Source of the DNA: an uncultured Prochlorococcus sp.
GTDB lineage: Bacteria; Cyanobacteriota; Cyanobacteriia; PCC-6307; Cyanobiaceae
Length of the DNA stretch: 64,000 bases
Reading direction: 5' to 3'
Assembly (NCBI GenBank): GCA_902600475.1
Contig: CACKJM010000006.1
Span: forward strand, 1 to 64,000
Below, piece after piece: positions 9,740-19,115 of this stretch. The position numbers and the translations under genes are program-made. Below the pieces are notes generated by a model. The model was not told where the DNA came from. It saw only the letters and a program-made list of their open reading frames with translations, and searched no databases. Numbering within the stretch: position 1 is the stretch's first letter; each line of letters opens with the position of its first letter.

Positions 9740-10701
9740 AGTTGATCCCATATCTTTTCTGCTTCATTTAAAAATAGAAACGAATTAGGGAATTTATTCA
9801 TTGCTAAACCAGGAACTTTTGGCGTTGGTCCTTGTAATTGTAGAGAAGATAAATGATGGAGCCATCTCTTTCCTATTCCAGTTTCAAATGAGGTACTTAT
9901 AGATATTAAACCTTTTTTATTTTCTAATTCTCTTAAAAGCTTAACTGGATTATTTTCTTGAGAAGGCCTTCTAATTTGCCAACCCTTCCACTCATCAATC
10001 AAAGTTGGAAATTTTAAAAGTGATTCGTCTAAAGCTATTGGAATTTTTTTGTTTAGTTCTGTCAGTCCATCAATATCATCAACACAGAGAGGTTGTTCTA
10101 ACCAATCTATATTTTTATTATCTTTCAAAATATCAGCCCATCTATTAGCTATCTCTCTTCCCCAAGAACCATTAGCATCTATTCTTAACTTAATATTATT
10201 ACTTATTTTGCTTAAAATTTCTTCTAATTTTGCTTCTTCCTCTTGGTTATTTTTTAGTGCTACTTTCCATTTTAAGGTTAATGATTTTCCAATATCACAA
10301 TGTCTTTTTTTAATATCATTTAGATCTGAAACTACATTTTCATGATTTAACAATATGGCTGTTTTACCAATTTCATCAAAGTAGTAGTTTTCTTTAAAAA
10401 TTATTTTTCCATTGATCTCAGCTAATGCAGAATTTATTGCAGATTGAATGCATGGGTGAAAAATATTTATTTGCTCAGATAAATTAAATTCCTCTATATA
10501 CTCAGGGATCATACCTAGTTGTTTCGCACACTTTTTTAAGTCTTTTTTATGTAGCGGTGAAACTTCTCCAAACCCTATTTTTTTATCATTACTTATTAAT
10601 TTAATTATCCAACCCGATTTTGTATGGTAATTGGTTTTAGAATTTTCTACTTTGGCCGATAACTTAAAGCTATAAGATTTTTTTTGAAATATTAAGTTCA
10701 T
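9736..10701 (-). CDS. menC: o-Succinylbenzoate synthase (enolase superfamily)
   Basis: Dehydrates SHCHC to o-succinylbenzoate in phylloquinone synthesis. Enolase-superfamily features are visible: KWK with K144 and K146, metal ligands D175 (RIDANGSW), E202 (LEQP) and D225 (ALDES). Where E. coli MenC has its second catalytic lysine in an IKP segment, this protein reads QIRRPS (R244-R245). Length 321 is normal. ATGA overlaps on both sides make menA-menC-menE a translationally coupled unit. Function is strongly supported by neighbours; the arginine is an oddity to check. Confidence 0.93.
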   Translation of the reverse strand: MNLIFQKKSYSFKLSAKVENSKTNYHTKSGWIIKLISNDKKIGFGEVSPLHKKDLKKCAKQLGMIPEYIEEFNLSEQINIFHPCIQSAINSALAEINGKIIFKENYYFDEIGKTAILLNHENVVSDLNDIKKRHCDIGKSLTLKWKVALKNNQEEEAKLEEILSKISNNIKLRIDANGSWGREIANRWADILKDNKNIDWLEQPLCVDDIDGLTELNKKIPIALDESLLKFPTLIDEWKGWQIRRPSQENNPVKLLRELENKKGLISISTSFETGIGKRWLHHLSSLQLQGPTPKVPGLAMNKFPNSFLFLNEAEKIWDQL

Positions 10702-11615
10702 TTATTTAGATAGTAATTGAATATTAATCCTGTGATTAAACCAATTCCATTAAGAGTTTGAAATTTTATTGCGACGAATTTGCAATTTTTTATTGCAGAA
10801 GGTTTTGCATACGAAGACTTTAATAAATTTATAAGTCTTATTGCTTGAGGGAAACTAAGCAAATAAAGGATGCAAAACACTGGAATAAATCCATAAACTA
10901 TTGTGAAAAGTTGAAAAATATATATTGTAAAAATTATCCAAGGCACAAATTGAGAACCTTTTTTTGCCCCTAAGCGAACTAAAGGTGAATTTTTCCCATG
11001 CTTTTTATCTTCAGAAATTTGATGAAAATGAGAACAAAATAATACAAGAGTTGTTGCCAAGGAAGGTCCTGAACCAAGTAATAAAGAAACTTTCCATGGA
11101 ATATCTTCGAAGTAAATATTAGACGGATTTAACGCAATTAAGACTGCAGAGTACGCAAAAGGTCCAAATGCAAGCCAGCATAATGGTTCTCCTAAACCTT
11201 GATAGCCCAATCTAAAAGGAGGACCTTGATATAAATATCCTAAGAAGCAGCAAGCTGCCACCAAAATAAAAATGTTTATACTTGTTGATACTGAAATAAT
11301 TAAAATTATTAATAAACCAATAACTAAAGATGTATATGCAATAAATGAAATTATTTTTTTATTTTTTACAAGATTTACTATTGAATGGAATTTAAATTCA
11401 TCGATTCCTGTTTCTGCGTCGTATAAATCATTAGTTAGATTTTCCCAAAGTAATATCAAAATTGCAGCTAAAGTAAATGAAATCAAATTATAAATTTTTA
11501 CCTCTTCATATTGATTGAGTAAGTAAGCCCCTGTTATTAAAACTGGAAGTATGGCAACAGAATAAAGAGGCCATTTTATTGCTTTTGTCCATAATTTTTT
11601 TTTATCTTCATCCAT
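10698..11615 (-). CDS. menA: 1,4-dihydroxy-2-naphthoate phytyltransferase
   Basis: UbiA-superfamily membrane prenyltransferase that attaches the phytyl chain to DHNA to make the phylloquinone precursor. The first aspartate motif NDLYDAETGID (N62, D63, D66, D72) binds prenyl diphosphate through magnesium. About eight or nine hydrophobic helices follow, with a second polar loop near HFHQISEDKKHGK. Length 305 is typical. First gene of the minus-strand menA-menC-menE unit. It is divergent from menF across a 101-base AT-rich spacer that probably holds promoters for both sides. Confidence 0.95.
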   Translation of the reverse strand: MDEDKKKLWTKAIKWPLYSVAILPVLITGAYLLNQYEEVKIYNLISFTLAAILILLWENLTNDLYDAETGIDEFKFHSIVNLVKNKKIISFIAYTSLVIGLLIILIISVSTSINIFILVAACCFLGYLYQGPPFRLGYQGLGEPLCWLAFGPFAYSAVLIALNPSNIYFEDIPWKVSLLLGSGPSLATTLVLFCSHFHQISEDKKHGKNSPLVRLGAKKGSQFVPWIIFTIYIFQLFTIVYGFIPVFCILYLLSFPQAIRLINLLKSSYAKPSAIKNCKFVAIKFQTLNGIGLITGLIFNYYLNK

Positions 11616-11716
11616 TTTTAATTAACACGCAAAATTAGATAATTATTGAATTTAGTTTATAAATTGAGTTACATTTTTTACTTTATTGCATCATTTTTAG
11701 TTATTTTCAATAAGTA

Positions 11717-13129
11717 ATGAAAAATGATTTAAACTTAACAGATTTTTTAAAAGATGTATTTTCCTCTTTCGATAAGAAAGTTGAAAATTCTGGATTAGTA
11801 AGTATTTGTGTTGAGATTCCTTGTATTGATTTATTTCAAGTTTATGAATTGTTAATAAATCAATATCCGTTTTCTTCATTTTGGGAGGAATCTGATGGCA
11901 TTTCATATATAGCTTTCGAGAAGTGTAAATATATTACCTTGGATGGCCCAAAAAGATTTGAGGTAGCAAAAGAGTTTAATTCTGAGAATTTTAAAAATTT
12001 AATTAACTTAACTAATGAATCGCATAATTCTGCACTTTCAAAAATTATTTATTTATTTTCTTTCTCTGAAAATTTGAATAATAAGAATTTACCTTCAGAT
12101 ATCCCTAGTTTGGAAGCCATTTTGCCAAAAATATTAATTACTAAAAGTGGCAAGAATTGCTGGTTAAGAATCAATGGTCATGTTGAAGGTAAATCATCAT
12201 TAAGAACATTAATTGAAGAAATATGGACAATTAGAAATCAAGTTATTAATTCTGGCTCGGAATTAATAAAATCATCTGGCTTAAAAACTAGTTTTGATTC
12301 CCCTTTTATTGATGATTTCTCACGCTCCTTAGAAACTTCTAAAACAAACATGAAAAAAGTAGTAAATAGAGGAATTCAATTAGTAAAGAAAGATATCCTC
12401 GAAAAGATAGTTTTAGCGAATAGGATTAAAATAAGACTAAAAAATAAATTAGATTTAATAGAAATTTTAAAAAGATTTAAAAAGAAGCAACCCAATACAT
12501 GTAGATACGTTTGGAAAAGGAATAGTAAGGATATTCTGTTTGGAGCATCTCCAGAAAAATTATTTTCTTTCTCTAAACCTAATTTAACTTTAGAGGCTCT
12601 TGCTGGAACTATCTCTACTAATTCAAATTTTAAGAAACTCCTAAAAAGTACTAAAGACTTAAAGGAACATAATTATGTAATACAACATTTGATTAAATCT
12701 TTAGAAGTTTCAAAAATAACAAACTTTAAAAAAAGTGATATCAAGGTAAATTCATTTGGAGATATTTCTCATTTGCAAACACTCATTTTCTCTAAAGTTG
12801 AAAATATTTGTCCTTTTGAATTGCTTAAAAACTTACATCCATCTCCAGCTGTTTGTGGATACCCAAAAAATGCAGCATTGGATTGGATAAACACTCTTGA
12901 GTCTTTCCCTAGAGGAAATTATGCTTCTCCAATGGGTTGGGTGGATTCATCAGGCAATGCTTCATTTCTTTTGGCAATAAGAGGCGCAAGATGTATTGAA
13001 GAAAATATTGAATTTACTGCAGGTTCAGGTATAGTTTCTGGCTCCGTTTTAGAGAAAGAAATAGATGAGATTAAATTAAAATTTGAATCTATAGTAAAAC
13101 AGATATTTTGCGCTAAAAATCCTAGATAA
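11717..13129 (+). CDS. menF: Isochorismate synthase
   Basis: Chorismate-utilising enzyme converting chorismate to isochorismate, the entry to phylloquinone. The conserved catalytic domain covers about residues 195-465, with [39 protein letters not shown] and [17 protein letters not shown]. The N-terminal 190 residues are variable, as usual for the family. The position opposite menA supports isochorismate synthase over anthranilate or salicylate synthase. The last 8 bases overlap the end of gshB on the other strand. Confidence 0.94.
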   Translation: MKNDLNLTDFLKDVFSSFDKKVENSGLVSICVEIPCIDLFQVYELLINQYPFSSFWEESDGISYIAFEKCKYITLDGPKRFEVAKEFNSENFKNLINLTNESHNSALSKIIYLFSFSENLNNKNLPSDIPSLEAILPKILITKSGKNCWLRINGHVEGKSSLRTLIEEIWTIRNQVINSGSELIKSSGLKTSFDSPFIDDFSRSLETSKTNMKKVVNRGIQLVKKDILEKIVLANRIKIRLKNKLDLIEILKRFKKKQPNTCRYVWKRNSKDILFGASPEKLFSFSKPNLTLEALAGTISTNSNFKKLLKSTKDLKEHNYVIQHLIKSLEVSKITNFKKSDIKVNSFGDISHLQTLIFSKVENICPFELLKNLHPSPAVCGYPKNAALDWINTLESFPRGNYASPMGWVDSSGNASFLLAIRGARCIEENIEFTAGSGIVSGSVLEKEIDEIKLKFESIVKQIFCAKNPR

Positions 13130-14045
13130 TATCTACTAATTTTTCAATAACTTCCTCTGAAACATTTTTATTGGATAAATTTTCTATTTCTCTTAAACCT
13201 GTTGGACTGGTTACATTAATCTCGCTAAGCATTCCATTTATTACATCAATACCTACAAAAAATAAACCCTCATCTTTGAAGTGTTGAGATAATTCTGAGC
13301 AGATACTTTTTTCTTTTTCTGTTAATAATGTGGGTTCAGCCTTGCCTCCCATCGCTAAATTACTCCTAAAATCGCCTCCTTGAGGAATCCTATTTATTGA
13401 TCCAATTGCTTCTCCGTTTACGATAATTATTCTTTTATCACCCTCTATGACTTCAGGAATAAATTTTTGCATCATAACGGGTAATTCTTCTTGAGAAGTG
13501 ATTAATTCAATGATTGATTTAATTCCTGGAGAATTTTTATTTATCCTTATAACACCTTGACCACCTTTTCCTCCAAGAGGTTTTATGACTACTTCATTAT
13601 TTATATTTGCAAAATTAATAAGATCTTTAACCTTACTCGCAACTATTGTAGGTGCCATTAAGTGGCTGTATCTTAAAGCACCTAGCTTTTCATTCCACGC
13701 TCTTAACGATGAGGGTTTATTAATTACTTTTACTCCTTTTCTTTCGGCAACTTCTAAAAGATGGGTTGCATATAAATAAGGCTCATTTACAGGAGGATCT
13801 TTTCTCATCCAAATGCAATTAAATTCGGCGAGAGGTATGCAATTATTCTCTTTGAAAGAAATCCATGGAATTACTTCAACTTTTACGGAAGATGCCCATA
13901 CTTCATCACCTCTAGCTTCCAGGTCTTGAGGAGTACAACTCCAGATTTCAATATTTTTTTTTGATGATGCTTGCATTAAAGCAGCAGTTGAATCTTTTAA
14001 GGGATTTATATTTTTAATTGGATCTATTACGAATAGAAATTTCAT
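13122..14045 (-). CDS. gshB: Glutathione synthetase
   Basis: ATP-grasp ligase joining gamma-glutamylcysteine and glycine. The N-terminal FVIDPI start, [12 protein letters not shown] and the ATP-grasp signatures [13 protein letters not shown] and [11 protein letters not shown] are clear. The C-terminal [12 protein letters not shown] completes the metal site. Length 307 is normal for bacterial GshB. It follows grxC by 5 bases on the same strand, giving a natural glutathione/glutaredoxin pair. The 3' end overlaps menF by 8 bases. Confidence 0.97.
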   Translation of the reverse strand: MKFLFVIDPIKNINPLKDSTAALMQASSKKNIEIWSCTPQDLEARGDEVWASSVKVEVIPWISFKENNCIPLAEFNCIWMRKDPPVNEPYLYATHLLEVAERKGVKVINKPSSLRAWNEKLGALRYSHLMAPTIVASKVKDLINFANINNEVVIKPLGGKGGQGVIRINKNSPGIKSIIELITSQEELPVMMQKFIPEVIEGDKRIIIVNGEAIGSINRIPQGGDFRSNLAMGGKAEPTLLTEKEKSICSELSQHFKDEGLFFVGIDVINGMLSEINVTSPTGLREIENLSNKNVSEEVIEKLVDII

Positions 14046-14050
14046 AAGAT

Positions 14051-14305
14051 CTAGTTTAATAATGCTTCTAATTTATTTTCATTTTCTAATGCGTAGAGAT
14101 CATCGCAGCCTCCGATACCCTCATTATCTATAAATATTTGTGGTAATGTTCTTCTGCCATCAGCTCTTTCAATCATCAATGCTCTGGCATCTTCGTCGCC
14201 ATCTATTTTATATTCTGTAAAATTTACATGTTTTTTCTTGAGTAGTGATTTTGCTCGAATACAGAATGGGCAATATTGCCAAGTATAAATTTCAACTTTG
14301 GACAT
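14051..14305 (-). CDS. grxC: Glutaredoxin 3 (dithiol)
   Basis: An 84-residue thioredoxin-fold protein with the dithiol active site C12-P-F-C15, conserved TLPQIFI (cis-proline) and GGCDDLYAL glutathione-binding motifs. It uses glutathione to reduce disulfides or deglutathionylate proteins. It is the first gene of a two-gene unit with gshB. Divergent from prfB with about 76 bases between. Confidence 0.95.
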   Translation of the reverse strand: MSKVEIYTWQYCPFCIRAKSLLKKKHVNFTEYKIDGDEDARALMIERADGRRTLPQIFIDNEGIGGCDDLYALENENKLEALLN

Positions 14306-14381
14306 TTTTTTAAAATAATACTTAGTTTATACTATTAAACGAAAGTGCTTGTTAGATTATAAATAACGATTAAATTCTATT

Positions 14382-15504
14382 TTGATAGATATTACAGATT
14401 TCAAAAAGGATCTTTCGGAACTAACAGAGCGCCTGGGTAATGCTCAGGATTGTCTTTGACGTTCCAAGATTAAAAGCGAAAAGGAAAGAGTTAGAGCAAA
14501 TTTCTGCTCAGCCTGAATTTTGGGAAAATCAAGAAGAAGCTAAAAAGCAAATGTTAATCCTTGATGATGTCAAAGCACAACTCGAATTGTTAGATAAATG
14601 GAAAACTTTTATTTCTGATGCTAATGCCTCTCTTGAGCTTTATTCTCTAGAACCCGAAGAGGAAATGATTTTAGAATCGCAGCTGGGATTAAAAAAATTA
14701 AGAGATAATTTGGATAAATGGGAATTTGAAAGATTGTTATGTGGTGAATACGATAAGGAAGGAGCAGTAGTTTCTATTAACGCAGGTGCAGGTGGAACAG
14801 ATGCGCAGGATTGGGTAGAGATTTTATTAAGAATGTACTCAAGATGGGCCGATAATAATCAAATGAGCCTTGTTATTAATGAATTATCTCAAGGAGAAGA
14901 AGCAGGTATTAAAAGTGTAACGTTCGAAATTGATGGAAAATATGCATATGGCTATCTGCAACATGAAAAAGGAACTCATAGATTAGTAAGAATTTCTCCT
15001 TTCAATGCCAATGGAAAAAGACAAACCAGCTTTGCTGGGGTAGAGGTTATGCCAAAATTAGATGATAATATTTCACTTGATATACCTGAAAAAGATTTAG
15101 AAATCACAACAAGCAGATCCGGTGGAGCTGGAGGACAAAATGTTAATAAAGTAGAAACAGCAGTGAGAATTGTTCATTTGCCTTCAGGGATTTCAGTAAG
15201 ATGTACCCAAGAAAGATCTCAATTACAAAATAAAGAAAAAGCTATGTTACTTTTAAAGTCTAAACTATTAGTGATTGCTAAAGAACAACGAGCTGCTGAA
15301 GTCGCTGATATTAAAGGTGATATTGTGGAAGCTGCATGGGGCAATCAAATAAGAAATTATGTTTTCCATCCCTATCAAATGGTAAAAGATCTTAGGACTA
15401 TGCAGGAGACTAACGAGTTAAATAGTGTTTTAGATGGTGGACTTGAACCATTTATTCATGAATTATTACGTATAAATATTTCTTCTAATGAATCTCTTGA
15501 ATAA
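14382..15504 (+). CDS. prfB: Peptide chain release factor 2, with programmed +1 frameshift
   Basis: RF2 recognises UGA and UAA stop codons and triggers peptide release. The gene is read in two frames. Frame one starts at TTG 14382 and encodes 25 residues beginning with [11 protein letters not shown], ending at CTT TGA (TGA 14457-14459). After a +1 slip on CTT, reading continues with GAC at 14458 into the long frame ([14 protein letters not shown]), giving about 373 residues. The [15 protein letters not shown] motif carries the catalytic GGQ. The upstream peptide matches the RF2 N-terminus, so the ATG at 14440 in the long frame is an artefact, not the start. Confidence 0.95.
14445..14460 (+). 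promoter_or_regulatory. prfB programmed +1 frameshift site (CUU-UGA-C)
   Basis: The CTT TGA C heptamer at 14454-14460 is the classical RF2 autoregulatory slip site. When RF2 is scarce the UGA is read slowly and ribosomes slip +1. CAGGAT at 14445-14450, three bases before CTT, is in the position of the E. coli internal Shine-Dalgarno AGGGGG but is a weaker match. Both frames encode recognisable RF2 sequence on either side. Confidence 0.93.
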
Positions 15505-15507
15505 CTA

Positions 15508-15690
15508 ATGGAAAATAAAAACGAAATTTTAGAAAAAAAAGTTTCTCCTCCAAGCTTTATAAAGCTTGCTATGAGAAATATGGTAAGGAAAGGCTCAAAA
15601 AGTATTTCTCATTTTTCAATAACCTTTCTAGTTTTAATTGGGATATTAATACTTGTGGCCACAATAGGTAAGCCCAATATTCCAGTTTAA
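15508..15690 (+). CDS. Small single-helix membrane protein, DUF3285-like
   Basis: A 60-residue protein with a polar N-terminus containing PPSFIKLAMRNMVRKGSKS, then one hydrophobic segment at about residues 38-53 (FSITFLVLIGILILVA). This pattern fits the cyanobacterial DUF3285 family, recognised from memory. Function unknown. It starts 3 bases after the prfB stop and is followed by ybeY after 6 bases, so it belongs to a plus-strand operon running from prfB to trpG. Probably an inner or thylakoid membrane protein with a positive-inside N-terminus. Confidence 0.8.
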   Translation: MENKNEILEKKVSPPSFIKLAMRNMVRKGSKSISHFSITFLVLIGILILVATIGKPNIPV

Positions 15691-15696
15691 GAATGT

Positions 15697-16236
15697 ATGA
15701 AAGAAAAAATTATTTCTGAAATAAATTTAGATTTGGTTTTTCAATGTAATGATTTCTCTCAATTTTTAAATAAGTTAAAAGATACTAAAACTCATCTTAT
15801 TTTTGAATCTATTTTTTGGGAGAAAGTTTTTTTATCTTGGATAAATACTATATTAAAAAAAGAGTATTATGAATTACCAAATTATATTTTTGAAAAAAAA
15901 TCTTTTTCATTAGGCTTACAGATAATATCTAATCAAGAAATTGCTTCTTTGAATAAGAAATGGATGCAAAAAAATGGCCCAACTGATGTTCTATCTTTTC
16001 CAATTATTTCTGATGAATCTCTAAATAATTTAGATCATATAGAGTTGGGAGATATTTTTATATCATTAGAGATGGCACTTGAGCAATCTTATGAATATAA
16101 ACATTCAATCTATAGAGAGATGATCTGGTTGGCTAGTCATGGATTTTTACATCTTTTGGGATGGGAACATAATAATGAGCATGATTTAGAAAATATGTTA
16201 AATTTCCAAGAATATTTAATTACTCGATTAGATTAA
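15697..16236 (+). CDS. ybeY: Endoribonuclease / rRNA maturation factor YbeY
   Basis: Zinc-dependent factor for 16S rRNA 3'-end maturation and ribosome quality control. The metal motif is [11 protein letters not shown] (H-x3-H-x5-H). GPTDVLSFP and LGDIFISLE are also conserved. At 179 residues it has a longer N-terminal part than E. coli YbeY, common in cyanobacteria. Neighbours ybeY and dgkA are linked in many bacterial genomes, which supports both calls. Confidence 0.94.
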   Translation: MKEKIISEINLDLVFQCNDFSQFLNKLKDTKTHLIFESIFWEKVFLSWINTILKKEYYELPNYIFEKKSFSLGLQIISNQEIASLNKKWMQKNGPTDVLSFPIISDESLNNLDHIELGDIFISLEMALEQSYEYKHSIYREMIWLASHGFLHLLGWEHNNEHDLENMLNFQEYLITRLD

Positions 16237-16242
16237 AAATCA

Positions 16243-16653
16243 ATGGAAAAAAAAATAAACTATTTAGAAAACAGAAAAGAATCATACAAAACTTCTAGTA
16301 ATGTATTTATAAGTTTTAAGTATGCTTTCAGTGGTATTAGTTATGTATTAAAAACTTCAAGAAATTTTAAAATTCAATTACTTTTTGCAGTTACAAGTTT
16401 AATAATTGGTTTTTTACTCAAAATTAGTCTAAGTAATTATGTTATTTTGATTGCAACAATATTTTCTGTTTTAATATTAGAAATATTGAACACATCTATT
16501 GAATCAATCGTTGATTTAGTAGTGAAAAAAGAATTTAGTATTTTGGCTAAAATTTCAAAAGATACTTCTGCAGGAGCAGTATTATTAGCTTCCATTAATT
16601 CTGTTATTATTGCTGTATATATCTTTGTTCCTAAAATAAAGTTGTTATTTTAA
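16243..16653 (+). CDS. dgkA: Diacylglycerol/undecaprenol kinase (DagK family)
   Basis: Small integral membrane lipid kinase of 136 residues. The signature EILNTSIESIVDLV in the middle contains the catalytic and metal-binding residues. Three hydrophobic segments are visible at about 50-65, 68-85 and 107-130. The N-terminal amphipathic stretch is typical. Gram-positive relatives phosphorylate undecaprenol, so the substrate is not certain here. Placed 6 bases after ybeY and 12 before trpG. Confidence 0.9.
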   Translation: MEKKINYLENRKESYKTSSNVFISFKYAFSGISYVLKTSRNFKIQLLFAVTSLIIGFLLKISLSNYVILIATIFSVLILEILNTSIESIVDLVVKKEFSILAKISKDTSAGAVLLASINSVIIAVYIFVPKIKLLF

Positions 16654-16665
16654 ATCCATATAAAT

Positions 16666-17262
16666 ATGTTTCTTGTTATTGATAATTACGATAGTTTTAC
16701 TTATAACCTTGTTCAATATTTAGGAGAACTTTCAGTTGAGCATGAAATAACTAAAGAATTAATAGTTAAAAGAAATGATGAAATTACTCTAGAAGAAATT
16801 ATCAAACTAAATCCTGGTGGAATTCTCTTATCTCCAGGTCCAGGCAATCCAGATCAATCTGGAATTTGTCTGCCAATTCTAGAAAAATTATCTAAAAATA
16901 TTCCGACCTTGGGAGTTTGTTTAGGTCATCAAGCTTTGGCCCAAGTTTTTGGAGGTAAGGTTATAGTTGGGAAAGAACTTATGCATGGTAAGACATCCAA
17001 AATATTTCATAATCAAAAAGGATTGTTTAAAGATATCGAGACTCCATTTGTGGCTACTAGATATCATAGTCTTATAGTTGATTCAAGTTCTTTACCATCT
17101 TGTTTCGACATAACTGCAACTTTAGAAGACTCAACAATTATGGCTATCTCTCATAAAGAATATAAACATTTACATGGGGTACAGTTCCATCCTGAAAGTG
17201 TATTGACGCAATTTGGTCATAAATTAATTAGTAATTTTCTAAAAATGGCTGAACAAAAGTAA
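16666..17262 (+). CDS. trpG: Anthranilate / aminodeoxychorismate synthase glutamine amidotransferase subunit
   Basis: Class I glutamine amidotransferase of 198 residues supplying ammonia to anthranilate or p-aminobenzoate synthase. The N-terminal IDNYDSFTYNLVQYL, the oxyanion-loop SPGPGNPDQSG, nucleophile C85 in GVCLGHQA, and GVQFHPESVLT with the His-Glu pair are all present. TrpG and PabA cannot be told apart from sequence alone and one protein may serve both pathways. Last clear member of the prfB-to-trpG plus-strand run. Confidence 0.92.
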   Translation: MFLVIDNYDSFTYNLVQYLGELSVEHEITKELIVKRNDEITLEEIIKLNPGGILLSPGPGNPDQSGICLPILEKLSKNIPTLGVCLGHQALAQVFGGKVIVGKELMHGKTSKIFHNQKGLFKDIETPFVATRYHSLIVDSSSLPSCFDITATLEDSTIMAISHKEYKHLHGVQFHPESVLTQFGHKLISNFLKMAEQK

Positions 17263-17283
17263 AATAAAAAAAAAATTAATATT

Positions 17284-18009
17284 ATGATTTCTCAAATTAA
17301 AAACTTTTTATTTTTGATATTAGTTAGCTCTTTTTTACCTACCTCATTATTGGCAAGGAACTTAGCAATAAAAAGTTTGGGACATAGTAGTTTTTTAATT
17401 ACTAGTGCAGATAAATCTATTCTTATAAATCCCTTTAAAGCAATAGGTTGTGCAAGTAATTTAAAGGAGCCAAAAGAAGTCAACGTAGATTTTATTTTGG
17501 CTAGTTCTAGGCTTCCAGATGAAGGATATAATCCTAATGATCAATTAATGTTCGTTGAACCAGGAATCTATCAATTTGAGGATATTTTATTAAATGGAAT
17601 TTCTGTACCACATGACAGAGTAGATGGAAGAAGATTTGGGATGGCAACTGTTTGGAGTTGGGAGCAGAATGATCTTAAAATTGTTCATATGGGAGGAGCC
17701 GCTGGTGATATTGATATAAACAGTCAAATTATTTTATCTAATCCAGATATATTGTTTATTTCAATTGGAGGAGGAATAAAATCTTACAATGGTAAAGAAG
17801 CCTCAAAAATAGTTAAGCTTCTAAAACCTAATGTAGTTATTCCTGTTCACTTTGAACGTGGTAAAAAAATTAATAAAGAATGTGATTTCTCAAATGCTGA
17901 TTTATTTATCGAAAATATGAAAGATTTTAAAGTAAAATATGTTGGAAAAGATTTTCAAATAAAACCTAAAAGAATCGATCAAAATACAATTTATATTTTC
18001 AGAAATTAA
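17284..18009 (+). CDS. Metallo-beta-lactamase-fold hydrolase, probably exported (UlaG/UPF0173-like)
   Basis: Residues 1-24 form a hydrophobic signal peptide ending near LLARN, so the protein is likely periplasmic or lumenal. The rest resembles UlaG/UPF0173-type beta-lactamase-fold proteins, with GHSSFLI, PHDRVDG, IVHMGGAAGDI and VIPVHFERG. The canonical HxHxDH is not obvious, as is often the case in this branch. Substrate unknown. Length 241. Its stop overlaps the hisC end by 4 bases in convergent orientation. Confidence 0.75.
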   Translation: MISQIKNFLFLILVSSFLPTSLLARNLAIKSLGHSSFLITSADKSILINPFKAIGCASNLKEPKEVNVDFILASSRLPDEGYNPNDQLMFVEPGIYQFEDILLNGISVPHDRVDGRRFGMATVWSWEQNDLKIVHMGGAAGDIDINSQIILSNPDILFISIGGGIKSYNGKEASKIVKLLKPNVVIPVHFERGKKINKECDFSNADLFIENMKDFKVKYVGKDFQIKPKRIDQNTIYIFRN

Positions 18010-19115
18010 TTTTTTAAATCTAATATCTTGTAATTGTCCCAGAAAACAATCATTTGTTCTTTAGTTCCAATACTAACCCTTATAGAATTACCGATATCTT
18101 TTTTGTTTTCCATACTTCTAATAAGAATACCTTTTTCTCTCATCTGTTGTATTAATATTTTAGGATCTTTTTTTGGCCAAATTAAGAAATAATTACCTCC
18201 ACTAAAGTGAGTTCTGATTTTTGTTGATTTAAATTTATTTAAAATCCATTCCCTCGCCTTTTTTACTTCTAAAACATAATTATCAATATATGATTTGTCT
18301 TTAAGTGCTGCTAATGCAGCTGTTATAGCAAAGCTATTTACATCATATGGTCCTGTAACTTTATTAATGTACTGAATTAAACTTTTATTGCCAAAAGTAA
18401 AACCTATTCTTAAACCAGCTAGACCTGCAGTTTTTGAAAGAGATTGGATTATTAGTATATTTTTATTCTTTTCAAAATCTATCGATTCAAGAAGACTATC
18501 TCCATTAAATTTTTCATATAGTTCATCAACAACTATTAATGAATCGTTATTGATATTGGCTAAATTAATTATTTCATGAGAACTTAGAACAGTTCCTGTT
18601 GGATTATTTGGATTGCAAATAAATATTAACTTTGGATTATGCTTTATTATTTTTTTCCTAAATTCTTCGATGGGGAATAGAAAATTTTCTCCAATGTAAG
18701 AACAACTTATTTTTTTCATTCCTCGGATTTCTGCACAAGGAGAATAGTAACCAAAAGTTGGATTTGTGGTTAGAAATATCTGATCTTTTTCTCCAAAGCA
18801 ATTGAAAATTGCATTTATTGCTGCATCTGCTCCATTGAAAATTCCGATTTCATCATTACCAAATTTTCTTGAATCAAGATATTTATCACATAAAAATTTT
18901 TTTAAAAAATTATATTCTGGATAAATTGATATCTCATCTAATTTTATCGCTTGTAATGCCTCTAAAACCTTAGGACTTGGACCTAAAGTATTTTCATTAA
19001 AGTCTAGGCGGAGTAAATTTCTTCTATTTTCTAAAGGTGCAGAGTAAGACTGCATATTTATTATTTCTTCTCTTGGTTTTGGGAAAAGATTATTTAATGG
19101 ATCAAAATCATTCAT
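18006..19115 (-). CDS. hisC: Histidinol-phosphate aminotransferase
   Basis: Class I/II PLP aminotransferase of 369 residues. LDFNENTLGPSP, ICNPNNPTGT, VVDELY and PLP lysine K228 in SLSKTAGLAGLRIGF fit HisC, which transaminates imidazole-acetol phosphate in histidine synthesis. A second related aminotransferase (CobD-like) lies at 32.9-34.0 kb, so exact substrates are best confirmed by phylogeny. The start codon shares one base with the argS stop (TAATG), indicating coupling to argS. Confidence 0.88.
   Translation of the reverse strand: MNDFDPLNNLFPKPREEIINMQSYSAPLENRRNLLRLDFNENTLGPSPKVLEALQAIKLDEISIYPEYNFLKKFLCDKYLDSRKFGNDEIGIFNGADAAINAIFNCFGEKDQIFLTTNPTFGYYSPCAEIRGMKKISCSYIGENFLFPIEEFRKKIIKHNPKLIFICNPNNPTGTVLSSHEIINLANINNDSLIVVDELYEKFNGDSLLESIDFEKNKNILIIQSLSKTAGLAGLRIGFTFGNKSLIQYINKVTGPYDVNSFAITAALAALKDKSYIDNYVLEVKKAREWILNKFKSTKIRTHFSGGNYFLIWPKKDPKILIQQMREKGILIRSMENKKDIGNSIRVSIGTKEQMIVFWDNYKILDLKN

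Noticed and set aside
9740..9751. ATG 9751 as the menE start
   Set aside because: ATG 9739 gives the same ATGA coupling as the adjacent menC-menA junction; the four extra residues have no support.
14440..14460. ATG 14440 as the prfB start
   Set aside because: Produces a non-conserved N-terminus; the frame-zero peptide and the CTT TGA C site explain the gene better.
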